Shown here: positions 17,803-26,178 of the stretch, in pieces
Numbering within the stretch: the first letter of the stretch is position 1
How the letters are laid out: each line of letters begins with the position of its first letter
Source: Brevundimonas sp. Leaf363
Lineage (GTDB): Bacteria; Pseudomonadota; Alphaproteobacteria; Caulobacterales; Caulobacteraceae
Direction: 5' to 3'
DNA length: 64,000 nucleotides
Assembly (NCBI RefSeq): GCF_001424025.1
Contig: NZ_LMPZ01000001.1
Location: 497,074-561,073 of the forward strand
Translations under genes and position numbers: made by a program
Notes under the pieces: model-generated
The model's input: only the letters and a program-made list of their open reading frames with translations
Told to the model about the DNA's origin: nothing
Database searches by the model: none

Positions 17803-18426
17803 ATGCCTCGCCGTTCCATCCTGCTGTTCGCCGGCGCCTGCATCGCCATCGCCGCCGCCCTGGCCATCGTCGCCGTGATCGTGACGACGGGCCGCGACGC
17901 CTCTGGCGCGCCCGGCGCCGTGATCTCGACGGGCCAGCCGTCGGTCGGCGGCCCGTTCCAGCTGACGGACCAGAACGGCCGGGCTGTCGATCAGACGCTG
18001 CTGAACGGCAAGTGGAGCCTGGTCTTCTTCGGCTTCACCTACTGCCCCGACTTCTGCCCGACGACGCTGGCGACGCTGAAGGCGGTTCAGGACCGGCTGG
18101 GCGCCCAGGCCGACGACATCCAGATCGTCTTCATCTCGGTGGACCCGGAGCGGGACACGCCCCAGGCGCTGAAGGACTATCTGTCGTCCGAAGGTTTCCC
18201 GCGCGGCGTCATTGGCCTGACCGGCACGCCGGCGCAGGTGAAACAGGCGGCCGACGCCTACCGCGCCTACTACCAGAAGGTCGGCGAGGGCGAGGCCTAC
18301 ACCATGAACCACTCGCTGACCGTCTATCTGATGGGCCCGGACGGCCAGTTCCGCACCGCCATCGCCCACGACCTGGACCCCGACCGTTCGGCCGACGTGC
18401 TGCGCAAGGCGATGGCGCGGGGGTAG
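17803..18426 (+). CDS. senC: SCO1/SenC family copper chaperone
   Basis: The 207-residue protein has one N-terminal membrane anchor (about 7-29) and a thioredoxin-like domain facing the periplasm. The copper ligands are present: CPDFC (Cys81, Cys85) and the downstream His in TMNHSLTVYLM (about 170), plus the SVDPERDTP loop. SCO proteins deliver copper to the CuA site of cytochrome oxidase. Its divergent placement next to regB/regA mirrors the known reg-sen linkage and supports a redox or respiratory role. Confidence 0.9.
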   Translation: MPRRSILLFAGACIAIAAALAIVAVIVTTGRDASGAPGAVISTGQPSVGGPFQLTDQNGRAVDQTLLNGKWSLVFFGFTYCPDFCPTTLATLKAVQDRLGAQADDIQIVFISVDPERDTPQALKDYLSSEGFPRGVIGLTGTPAQVKQAADAYRAYYQKVGEGEAYTMNHSLTVYLMGPDGQFRTAIAHDLDPDRSADVLRKAMARG

Positions 18427-18449
18427 GGGCACCGCCGGGCCGCATCACG

Positions 18450-18472
18450 GGATTATCAACGATAATCCTTTT
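18450..18472 (+). terminator. AT-rich hairpin after senC, or operator before phaZ
   Basis: GGATTATC, a 3-base loop, GATAATCC form a perfect 8-bp inverted repeat followed by TTTT. It could be a weak intrinsic terminator for senC. Because the stem is AT-rich in a GC-rich genome and lies about 60 bases before phaZ, it could instead be a repressor operator. Confidence 0.5.
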
Positions 18473-18533
18473 GCAGTGCGGCGCGTTCTATGATGCCCTG
18501 CCCAACTTCGGCGGGGGCCGTTCACAGGTATCC

Positions 18534-19826
18534 ATGCTCTACGCATTCCACGAGCTCGCCTATCATTCGGCGACGCCATTCCGGATCGGCGCCCGACTGG
18601 CGCGCGATTTCTGGACCTCGCCCTTCAACCCGGCCGCCGATACGGCCATCGCGCGCACGGCCTACGCCTCGGCCGAGGTGTTCGAGAGCATGACGCGCCG
18701 CTACGGCAAGCCGGCGTGGGGCCTGGACGTGCTGACGATCAACGGCCAGCCGGTCCGCACGGTCGAACAGGTGGTGTGGTCCAGCCCGTGGGTGCGCCTG
18801 GTTCGCTTCGCCCGCAACCTCCCGGACCTGAAGCGCGCCGGCAAGCCGACGGCTGCGCCCGCCGTCCTGGTGGTCGCCCCCCTCTCGGGCCACTACGCCA
18901 CCCTGCTGCGCGGTACGGTCGAGACCTTCCTGCAGGACCACGACGTCTACGTCGCCGACTGGATCAACGCCCGGCAGGTGCCGATGCTGGAGGGGCGCTT
19001 CGACTTCTACGACTACATCGACCACGTCCGCTCCATGCTGGCCAAGGTCGGACCGGGCGCGCACGTCGTCGGCGTCTGCCAGCCGGGTCCGCCGGTGCTG
19101 GCCGCCTGCGCCGTGATGGCCGAGGAGAACGACCCCAACCGCCCGGCCTCCATGACCTTCATGGGCTCGCCCATCGATGCGCGCCTGTCGCCGACGGTGA
19201 CCAACCAGCTGGCGGAGGAAAAGCCCTTCACCTGGTTCAAGTCGAACATGATCCACACCGTGCCGCTGCCCTATCCGGGCTTTGGGCGGCGGGTCTATCC
19301 GGGCTTCGTGCAGCTCTACAGCTTCATGTCGATGAACGAGGCGCGGCATACGGATGCGCACTGGGAGTATTTCCGCGACCTGGTCGCCGGGGACGGCGAC
19401 GGCACGCACAAGCACGAGGAATTCTACGACGAATACCTGTCGGTGCTGGACCTGACGGAAGAGTTCTATCTGCAGACCATCGACATCGTCTTCCAGCAGC
19501 ATCTGCTGGCGCGCGGCCTGCTGGAGCACCGCGGCCGCAAGGTGGACCTCAGCAAGATCACCGACATCGGCCTGATGACCGTCGAGGGCGAGAAGGACGA
19601 CATCTCGGGCGTCGGCCAGACCCAGGCGGCGCACGGCCTGACGCCCAACATCCCGGACGAGCGCCGGGTGCTGTACGTCCAGCCCCAGGTCGGCCACTAC
19701 GGCGTCTTCAACGGCCGCCGGTTCCGCGACGACATCTACCCGCGCGTCCGCGATTTTATCGCCCTGAACGAGGGGATCAGCGAGGCGGCGCGTGGCGTAC
19801 CGGAACGGCCAGCGGCTGCGGCTTGA
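18534..19826 (+). CDS. phaZ: Intracellular polyhydroxybutyrate depolymerase
   Basis: The 430-residue protein matches intracellular PHB depolymerases (PhaZ1/a1 type) in length and motifs. The N-terminus YAFHELAYHSATPFR is typical. The lipase-box-like VGVCQPGPP has a cysteine (about residue 182) as the probable nucleophile, as in Ralstonia PhaZ. The C-terminus has TVEGEKDDISGVGQT and the catalytic-His region QVGHYGVFNGRRF. It mobilises stored PHB granules. It has no signal peptide, consistent with cytosolic action. The ATG at 18534 matches the family start; open frame upstream is non-coding. It overlaps the next gene by 35 nt. Confidence 0.92.
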   Translation: MLYAFHELAYHSATPFRIGARLARDFWTSPFNPAADTAIARTAYASAEVFESMTRRYGKPAWGLDVLTINGQPVRTVEQVVWSSPWVRLVRFARNLPDLKRAGKPTAAPAVLVVAPLSGHYATLLRGTVETFLQDHDVYVADWINARQVPMLEGRFDFYDYIDHVRSMLAKVGPGAHVVGVCQPGPPVLAACAVMAEENDPNRPASMTFMGSPIDARLSPTVTNQLAEEKPFTWFKSNMIHTVPLPYPGFGRRVYPGFVQLYSFMSMNEARHTDAHWEYFRDLVAGDGDGTHKHEEFYDEYLSVLDLTEEFYLQTIDIVFQQHLLARGLLEHRGRKVDLSKITDIGLMTVEGEKDDISGVGQTQAAHGLTPNIPDERRVLYVQPQVGHYGVFNGRRFRDDIYPRVRDFIALNEGISEAARGVPERPAAAA

Positions 19827-20514
19827 CGGGCTAGCCGGCGACCTGCCGGTACGCCTGTCGGTCAACCCGCGCTCGCGCCGGGTCTCCATCCGTATCGACG
19901 GCCGGGCCGGCGAGGCCGTGGTGGTGGCCCCGTCCGAGCGGCGGCTGGCCGACGGCGTCGCCTTCGCGCGCCAGAAGGCCGCCTGGATCGCCAGCCGGCT
20001 GGCCGCCCGCCCCCAGGCGGAGGGGCTGGAGCCGGGGGGCTCGGTCAATCTGAAAGGTCGGCCGGTGCGGCTAGAGGGCATGGGCGGCGCCGGTGCGGCG
20101 AGGCTGGTCCAGACGCCGGACGGCCCCGTCATCCGCTCCGGCGGCGAGGGCGAGGCGTTCGAACGCCGCGTCGAGAACCTGCTGAAACGCGAGGCGCGGG
20201 CGGCGCTGACCGAACGAACCGAGGTTCACCTGACCGCTTTGGCGCAAAAGCCCGTGCGCGTCTCCATCGTCGACACCCGCTCGCGCTGGGGGTCGTGCAG
20301 TCCGCACAATCGCTCGATCCGCTACTCGTGGCGGGTGGTGATGGCGCCGGAGCCCGTCATCGACTACCTGGCCGCCCACGAGGTGGCGCACCTGGTCCAC
20401 GCCGACCACAGCCCGGCCTACTGGTCGGTGGTGGAGCGGCTGGTGGGAGACCATCGCCCGTTCAGGAAGTGGCTGCGCGACCATGGGGCCGCGCTGCAGG
20501 CGGTGGGACGTTAG
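19792..20514 (+). CDS. YgjP-like (SprT/DUF45) zinc metallopeptidase
   Basis: The 240-residue protein shows the YgjP-like family motifs: RRVSIRIDGRAGEAVVVAP near the N-terminus, DTRSRWGSCSPHNRSIRYSWRVVMAP in the middle, and the zinc site HEVAHLVHADHSPAYW (about 196-211). The second His of HEVAH and a downstream His are in place. The substrate of this family is unknown. A GTG at 19792 puts its start 35 bases inside phaZ, so translation is probably coupled. Confidence 0.85.
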   Translation: MAYRNGQRLRLDGLAGDLPVRLSVNPRSRRVSIRIDGRAGEAVVVAPSERRLADGVAFARQKAAWIASRLAARPQAEGLEPGGSVNLKGRPVRLEGMGGAGAARLVQTPDGPVIRSGGEGEAFERRVENLLKREARAALTERTEVHLTALAQKPVRVSIVDTRSRWGSCSPHNRSIRYSWRVVMAPEPVIDYLAAHEVAHLVHADHSPAYWSVVERLVGDHRPFRKWLRDHGAALQAVGR

Positions 20515-20517
20515 GCG

Positions 20518-20895
20518 TCAGTCGCCGCGCGTGAAGGCGGCTTCGTACTTGCCGCCCACCTTGACCCCGATGGCCCAGTTCATCTCCTGACCGCCGGCGA
20601 AGCGGACGCGGTAGGTTTCGATCCTGCCCTGCGTCGCATCCTGCGACTGAAGGAGGCTTGCGCTCTCGACGGCGCCCAGCGACGACAGGCCGGCCTGCAT
20701 CCCGGCCAGCTGGGTCTGGCAGGCGGTCAGGAGCTGGCCGCCCATGATGTCGTCCGGGCAGGCGCCGCCCGCCACCGACGTGATCATCCGCGTCAGGTCG
20801 GCGCCGTATTCGCCGCCCCCCGGCGCCGAGGATTGGGCCTGGGCGCCGGTCGCGACCAGGGCGGCGAGGCCGGCGAGGGCGAAGGTCAGGCGCAT
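20518..20895 (-). CDS. Small exported protein of unknown function
   Basis: The 125-residue product has a signal peptide (MRLTFALAGLAALVATGAQA, residues 1-20) and a mature region with two Cys about 15 residues apart (ACPDD and TACQT) that could form a disulfide. Its beta-rich end is RIETYRVRFAGGQEMNWAIGVKVGGKYEAAF. I do not recognise the family. It lies 12 nt downstream of the class A PBP on the same strand, so it is probably co-transcribed and periplasmic. Confidence 0.65.
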   Translation of the reverse strand: MRLTFALAGLAALVATGAQAQSSAPGGGEYGADLTRMITSVAGGACPDDIMGGQLLTACQTQLAGMQAGLSSLGAVESASLLQSQDATQGRIETYRVRFAGGQEMNWAIGVKVGGKYEAAFTRGD

Positions 20896-20907
20896 GGGAC
20901 GGCTTCC

Positions 20908-23004
20908 TTAGAAGAACAGCGGGTCGCGGCGGCGTTCGGCGGGCTGATCCGCTTCGGGCTTCTGCTCCGGCTGGGGCGTGTTGGGCCGGACCACGGGTTC
21001 GGACGGCGTCGGCTCGGGCTTGGCGGGCAGGGTGTTGTAGGCGGTGCCCTGCTCGGGATCGACCGGCTCGGACGGGCTGCCGCCGAACGGATCCTCGACC
21101 TGGCCCAGCATGTCGCCGACCGGGTCGGGGGGCGACCATCCCTCCGGCATCGGCGGGCCGTCGGGAATGCGCTCGACCGCCAGGCGCGGCAGGGCCGCCT
21201 CCATGAAGCCGCGCCAGATGGCCACGGGGCTGGAGCTGCCGGTCACGCCGCGCATGGCGGTGTTGTCGTCCTTGCCGACCCAGACTGCGGCCACGAAGCC
21301 GCCGGTGTAGCCCACGAACCAGGCGTCCTTGTAGTCCGAGGTGGTGCCGGTCTTGCCCGCCAGATCGCGTCCGGCGATGGCCGCGCCGCGACCAGAGCCC
21401 GAGGTGATCACGCCGCGCAGCATCTGGTTCATGTAGATCAGCGGCGGATTGTTGATGACCTGCTGGGCCTGACCCTCGCGCGGGCCGCGCTGGTAGATGA
21501 CCCGGCCCTGCGGCGTGCGGATGCGGCTGATGCCGTAGGCTTCGGCGCGGCGGCCGCCGTTGGCGAAGGCGGCGTAGGCCTGGGCCATCTCGACCGGGGC
21601 CACCTCGACGGCGCCCAGCGCCATGGCGGGCTCGAGCCCCACGCGGCTGGTGATGCCCAGGCGGCGGGCGGTGCGCGCCACGCTGTCGCGCCCGACCTGG
21701 TCGGCGACGCCGGCGGCGATCGTGTTGGTCGACTGGGCCACGGCCTGGGCCAGCGTCATCGGCCCAGAGAAGGTCCCTGAGTAGTTGCGCGGCGACCAGT
21801 TGCCGATGCGGATGGGCTCGTCGACCACCGGGGTATTGGGCGTATAGCCGGCCTCCACCGCCGTCAGATAGACAAAGGGCTTCCACGACGATCCGGCTTG
21901 GCGGCGGGCGTCCACGGCGCGGTTGAACTGGCTGTCGGCGTATGAGGCGCCGCCGATCATGGCGCGCACCCGGCCGTCGCCGTCCATGGCGACCAGGGCG
22001 GCCTGCTCCACGCCCTTGGACTCGTCGCGGTCCAGGATGCGTCGCACCGACCGCTCGGCGGCGGTCTGCAGCGTCAGGTCCAGGGTGGTCTCGACGACCA
22101 GATCTTCGGTCGGTTCGCCGACCAGCCCGCGGATCGACTTGTCCAGCCAGTCGATGAAGTATTGCGCATGCTGCGTCGCCAGGGTGCGCGACACGCGCAC
22201 GGGCTCCAGGACGGCGGCGGCGCGCTGGGCCGGCGTGATGACCCCGGCGTCCTCCATCTCGTTCAGCACCACGGTGGCGCGCGTGGCCGCCCGCTCGCTC
22301 TCGGACACGGGCGAATAGCGCGAGGGGGCCTTCAGAAGGCCGGCCAGCAGGGCCGCCTCGCCGACCGACAGGTTCTTGGCCGGCTTGTCGAAATAGCGCT
22401 GCGACGCCGCCTCGATCCCGTACGCCCCGGCGCCGAAGTAGACGCGGTTCAGATAGAGGGCGAGGATCTCCTTCTTGGTGAACTTCAGCTCCAGCCAGAC
22501 GGCGAGCATAAGCTCCTGCACCTTGCGGCGCATGTTCTGGTCGGGCGTCAGGAACAGGTTCTTGGCCAGCTGCTGCGTCAGGGTCGAGCCGCCCTGGACC
22601 ACGCGTCCGGCGCGCATGTTGGCCGCCATGGCGCGCGCCATGCCGACGGGGTCGAAGCCGGGGTGGTGGTAGAAGCGGCGGTCCTCGATGGCGATGAAGG
22701 CGGCCGGGACATAGTCGGGCAGGCTGTCCAGATCGGCCGGCGGCGCCTGCTGCGTGCCGCGGGTTGCGATCAGGGCGCCGTTGCGATCCAGGTAGGTGAT
22801 CGAGGGCTGGCGATCGACCTCGTACAGGCTGGAGGTGTCAGGCAGGCCGCGCGCGAACACGGCGAAGAATACGACCAGGAAGATCAGACCCCAGACGCCC
22901 AGCACGGCGGCCCAGTAGAACAGTTGCTGCAGACGGGTCCGCGCCGGCTTGGGGCCGCCGCCACCACCGCCCGCGCCATTGCGCCCGAACCCTGCAACCG
23001 CCAT
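20908..23004 (-). CDS. Class A penicillin-binding protein (PBP1A-type)
   Basis: This bifunctional peptidoglycan synthase of 698 residues has a Gly-rich cytoplasmic tail, one membrane segment (about 28-52), a GT51 glycosyltransferase domain with EDRRFYHHPGFD (catalytic Glu about 107), QGGSTLTQQLAKNLFL and RKVQELMLAVWLE, and a transpeptidase domain with SSWK (Ser about 372), STN (425-427) and KTGT (551-554). The C-terminal 90 residues are Pro/Glu-rich and probably disordered. It polymerises and cross-links glycan strands in the periplasm. Caulobacterales carry several paralogues, so a specific gene name is not assigned. Confidence 0.92.
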   Translation of the reverse strand: MAVAGFGRNGAGGGGGGPKPARTRLQQLFYWAAVLGVWGLIFLVVFFAVFARGLPDTSSLYEVDRQPSITYLDRNGALIATRGTQQAPPADLDSLPDYVPAAFIAIEDRRFYHHPGFDPVGMARAMAANMRAGRVVQGGSTLTQQLAKNLFLTPDQNMRRKVQELMLAVWLELKFTKKEILALYLNRVYFGAGAYGIEAASQRYFDKPAKNLSVGEAALLAGLLKAPSRYSPVSESERAATRATVVLNEMEDAGVITPAQRAAAVLEPVRVSRTLATQHAQYFIDWLDKSIRGLVGEPTEDLVVETTLDLTLQTAAERSVRRILDRDESKGVEQAALVAMDGDGRVRAMIGGASYADSQFNRAVDARRQAGSSWKPFVYLTAVEAGYTPNTPVVDEPIRIGNWSPRNYSGTFSGPMTLAQAVAQSTNTIAAGVADQVGRDSVARTARRLGITSRVGLEPAMALGAVEVAPVEMAQAYAAFANGGRRAEAYGISRIRTPQGRVIYQRGPREGQAQQVINNPPLIYMNQMLRGVITSGSGRGAAIAGRDLAGKTGTTSDYKDAWFVGYTGGFVAAVWVGKDDNTAMRGVTGSSSPVAIWRGFMEAALPRLAVERIPDGPPMPEGWSPPDPVGDMLGQVEDPFGGSPSEPVDPEQGTAYNTLPAKPEPTPSEPVVRPNTPQPEQKPEADQPAERRRDPLFF

Positions 23005-23118
23005 CGAAACCCCTTGCGCCTCTAGAAGGCCGTCTTAGCCGTAACGGATGAAGGCTGAAACGTCGCCATTCACTTCACGCGAACGTGAGGGCGCATTTCG
23101 CCGAAACCAAGGCGGGCG

Positions 23119-24078
23119 TCACCGGGCCAGAAAGGCGTCGACTTCGGCGAAGAAGGGCGTGGGTTGGTCCAGCATGATGAAGTGGGCGCTGTCGTCGATC
23201 CGCTTCAGCTCGACGTTCGGCAGGCTGGCGTAGCTCATGGCGTAGATCTGGTCGGTAATCTCGGGCGTCATGCGGGCGTCGTTGAACTTCACATAGACCA
23301 CCTCGGTCGGGGCGGAGATGCGGGCCAGTTCGGGGCGCAGGTCGGTGGTGATCAGCTCGCGGAAGCTGGCGGCCGAGACCTTCTGGTCGCTGCCCCGCAT
23401 GTCTTCCAGCGGACCAGCGCGAAGGGCTTCGGTATTGATCATGCCGTTGATGGCGGTGGTCGCCTGGGCGACGTAGGCGTCGTGCGGGCTGTTGGCCTGG
23501 GCCGCGTAGATCTGGTCCGCCACTGGGGCGACGCTCTCGGCGGTCGCGCCCGGCGCGCCGAACATGGCGCCCATGAAGGGGACCATGTCCACGACCATCA
23601 GCTTGCCGACCAGGTCCGGGTGACGCGCCGCCAGCATCAGGCCGATGGTCCCGCCCATGGAGTGCCCGATGACGGCGGGCTTCTGCAGGCCCTTTTCCTG
23701 GATGTAGCGGGCGATCTCCTCGGCCACGGGCGCGGCGACCGGGCCCTGGGCGTTCGCCTCGGCCGGCGCGCCGGCGAAGCCCTGGATGTGGATGCGGTGG
23801 ACGCGGTAGCCGGCGCCCAGGTGATCCACCGTCGACTGCCAGATTTCGGGCGAAGAGCTGAGCCCCGGGATCAGGATGACGTCGCGCGGGCCGTCGCCGT
23901 CCACCCGCACGTGCAGGCGATTCGAAGCGAAGTCGGCGTGCGCGTGACCGGTCGCGCCCATGTGGTGCGCATGCTCCTCCTGGCCTTCGGAGCTTTCGGC
24001 GCTGACTTCGCCCACGCCCGCCAGATTGGCGAACAGGCCGAGCGCGGCGATCAGGCCGGTCAGGATCTGGATGTTCAT
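23119..24078 (-). CDS. Exported alpha/beta hydrolase with His-rich segment
   Basis: This is a 319-residue protein with a signal peptide (about 1-28, ending EVSAES). The mature N-terminus is strikingly His-rich (HAHHMGATGHAHADF), followed by a standard alpha/beta-hydrolase core: ILIPGLSSSPEIW (oxyanion region), nucleophile elbow VIGHSMGGTIG, and late His in DDSAHFIMLDQP. The substrate is not predictable; homologous folds include esterases and haloperoxidase-like enzymes. The start ATG at 24078 is chosen because the signal peptide begins there; a longer open frame reaches 24153. It is divergent from the Rieske gene. Confidence 0.78.
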   Translation of the reverse strand: MNIQILTGLIAALGLFANLAGVGEVSAESSEGQEEHAHHMGATGHAHADFASNRLHVRVDGDGPRDVILIPGLSSSPEIWQSTVDHLGAGYRVHRIHIQGFAGAPAEANAQGPVAAPVAEEIARYIQEKGLQKPAVIGHSMGGTIGLMLAARHPDLVGKLMVVDMVPFMGAMFGAPGATAESVAPVADQIYAAQANSPHDAYVAQATTAINGMINTEALRAGPLEDMRGSDQKVSAASFRELITTDLRPELARISAPTEVVYVKFNDARMTPEITDQIYAMSYASLPNVELKRIDDSAHFIMLDQPTPFFAEVDAFLAR

Positions 24079-24167
24079 GCGTCGTCCTCCGCCGGCCGCA
24101 CGCGGCCATGCCCCTATGTCGTCGCCGGTAGCCCGAACGGATGCGCGGGCCAAGTCCCGGCGCTGAC

Positions 24168-24192
24168 TTCACGCGATGTCTTGGGCTAGACT
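24168..24192 (+). promoter_or_regulatory. Candidate housekeeping promoter of the Rieske oxygenase gene
   Basis: TTCACG at 24168 and GCTAGACT at 24185 are spaced by 11 bases and resemble the Caulobacter sigma-73 pattern TTGACGS-N10-14-GCTANAWC. Transcription would begin only a few bases before the ATG at 24199, giving a very short leader. Confidence 0.4.
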
Positions 24193-24198
24193 GAGGCC

Positions 24199-25302
24199 AT
24201 GAGCCCCGCCGACAGCGCCCCCGCGACCGCCAAGACGCCCAGCCCGACCACGCCCTTCGGCAAGGGCTTCATGCGCGACGCCTGGTATTTCGTCGCCCTG
24301 GCCGGCGACGCCGCGCCTGGTTCGCTGAAGCGATACGAAATCATGGGCGAGCCGGTGCTGATCGGCCGGACCCGCGCCGGCGATGTCTACGGCCTGCGCG
24401 ACATCTGCCCCCACCGCGCCGCGCCTCTGTCGGCCGGCCGCATGGTGCACAAGCCGGGCGAGGCCGAGACGATCGAGTGCCCCTATCACGGCTGGCGCTT
24501 CCGCACCGACGGCGCCTGTGCGGCTATTCCGTCGCTGGTCGAGGATCAGGCGATGGAGGTCGATCGCATCCGGGTGCGGTCGTATCCGGTGCGCGAGAGC
24601 CAGGGCGTCATCTTCGTCTGGATGGGCGCGACCCCGGCGTCGGAACCCGATCACGAGCCGCCACTGTTCCCTGGCGCGGTCGGGAAGCCGCGGCTGGTGG
24701 AGAGCATGATCTTCGACAGCCATATCGATCACGCCGTCATCGGCCTGATGGACCCGGCGCACGGGCCCTATGTGCATCAGCAGTGGTGGTGGCGCTCCGA
24801 GCATTCGATGCACGAGAAGGCCAAGCTGTTCGAACCGCGCGAGCACGGCTTCGCCATGGTCCGCCACGCGCCCTCGTCGAACAGCCGCGCCTACAAGATC
24901 CTGGGCGGCGCCCCGGCGACCGAGATCACCTTCCGCCTGCCCGGCTATCGCTGGGAGCATATCCAGGTGGGCGAGAAGCAGGTGCTGGCCCTGACCTGCC
25001 TGACGCCGGTCACGGACACCAAGACCGAGATCACCCAGATCTTCTGGTCCGACCACTGGGTGTTCGGCCTGGCCAAGCCCTTCCTGCGCATGGGGGTCGT
25101 CGCCTTCCTGAAGCAGGACGGCGGCATGGTGAACCTGCAGAACGAGGGCCTGCGCTACGACCCGGCGCTGATCTGGATCGACGACGCCGACGTTCAGGCC
25201 AAATGGTATCAACAGCTGAAGCGCGAATGGCAAAAGAGCCGCGCCGAGGCGCGGCCCTTTGAGAATCCGGTCAAGGCCCGGACCCTGCGCTGGAAGTCGT
25301 AG
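24199..25302 (+). CDS. Rieske [2Fe-2S] aromatic ring-hydroxylating oxygenase, alpha-subunit type
   Basis: The 367-residue protein has an N-terminal Rieske domain with CPHRAAPL and CPYHGW (the 2Cys-2His cluster ligands, about residues 71-97). A catalytic domain follows with DSHIDHAVIGLMDPAHGPYVHQ, holding the probable mononuclear-iron ligands (His about 180 and 190 and a later Asp). The overall plan resembles single-component Rieske monooxygenases of the vanillate/phenylpropionate type. The substrate is unknown and no reductase gene is adjacent. A TetR regulator lies convergent just downstream and could respond to its substrate. Confidence 0.85.
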   Translation: MSPADSAPATAKTPSPTTPFGKGFMRDAWYFVALAGDAAPGSLKRYEIMGEPVLIGRTRAGDVYGLRDICPHRAAPLSAGRMVHKPGEAETIECPYHGWRFRTDGACAAIPSLVEDQAMEVDRIRVRSYPVRESQGVIFVWMGATPASEPDHEPPLFPGAVGKPRLVESMIFDSHIDHAVIGLMDPAHGPYVHQQWWWRSEHSMHEKAKLFEPREHGFAMVRHAPSSNSRAYKILGGAPATEITFRLPGYRWEHIQVGEKQVLALTCLTPVTDTKTEITQIFWSDHWVFGLAKPFLRMGVVAFLKQDGGMVNLQNEGLRYDPALIWIDDADVQAKWYQQLKREWQKSRAEARPFENPVKARTLRWKS

Positions 25303-25308
25303 GCCGGC

Positions 25309-25947
25309 TTAGCGCGCCAGCGAACCGGCCAGCAGGACGTCGATCTGCTTGCCCGCGTGCTCGGTCAGCGCCTTGACGTCCCAGCCGTCGTAGGCGGCGT
25401 AGCGGACGTTCGACAGATACAGCTCCCACACCAGGCGGCTGATCAGCGGCACGTCGGTGTCCTGGCCCAGTTCACCCGAGCCGACGCCGTCGCGCAGCAC
25501 ATTGGCCAGCACATCGATCTGGGCGCCCACGGCGCCGCGCGTGCGCTGGTCCGCCTCGGTCGGCTGGAACCACGAGCGGGCGATGACCGCCTGGATCAGC
25601 GGCAGCTGGTCGATCATGGCATGATAGCCGCCCGACAGCGACGCAACGAGGCGATCGCGCACCGAACCCTTGGACGCCGCGCCGGCCTGGAACTGTTCCA
25701 GCGAGCGGGACAGACGGTCGGTGAAGACGGCTTCGAACAGCTCGGCCTTGTCCTGGAAGTTGGCGAAGACGGCGCCCGTCGACATGCCGGCGGCCTTGGC
25801 GATGTCACGGATGGTGGCGGCGTCGTAGCCGCGCTCGGCGAACAGCTGGCTGGCGGCTTCCAGGACCTTTTCGCGCGTCCGGACCTTGGCGGCCTGGCGG
25901 CGGTTCATGCGGACGGGCTCGGCGGCGAGCGTGTGGGACTCAGACAT
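25309..25947 (-). CDS. TetR family transcriptional regulator
   Basis: The 212-residue protein has a basic N-terminal tail (MNRRQAAKVRTREKV), then the TetR DNA-binding domain LEAASQLFAERGYDAATIRDIAKAAGMSTGAVFANFQDKAELF (residues about 29-70), where the HTH is ATIRDIAKAAGMSTGAVFANF. The remainder is an all-helical ligand-binding and dimerisation domain. It is convergent with the Rieske gene (6 nt apart) and separated by about 230 bases from the antiporter gene, whose 3' end faces its promoter. The ligand is not predictable. Confidence 0.88.
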   Translation of the reverse strand: MSESHTLAAEPVRMNRRQAAKVRTREKVLEAASQLFAERGYDAATIRDIAKAAGMSTGAVFANFQDKAELFEAVFTDRLSRSLEQFQAGAASKGSVRDRLVASLSGGYHAMIDQLPLIQAVIARSWFQPTEADQRTRGAVGAQIDVLANVLRDGVGSGELGQDTDVPLISRLVWELYLSNVRYAAYDGWDVKALTEHAGKQIDVLLAGSLAR

Positions 25948-26178
25948 GCGACTGACGGCACTCTACTACTGCGGCGGTGTTCAGGCCCGCCTTGAAAGAT
26001 GTTGAAAGGGCTGAGAAACGTCAGGGCCGCCCCGCAAAGCAAAGGCGGTCGGTCGCTTTCGGCGGCCCCCGGAACGGCGGTTTCTGCTACCGCAAGATGA
26101 CCAAAATGGGTCGCGGAGATTAACGCGCCGACGCGTTCGATCCGTCCGCCGTCGGACCGTCGTGCGGCCCTTTGAAGT

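Noticed and set aside
25948..26178. Small gene in the gap between the TetR gene and the antiporter gene
   Set aside because: The 231 bases contain short GC-rich palindromes but no frame with a ribosome-binding site or recognisable product.
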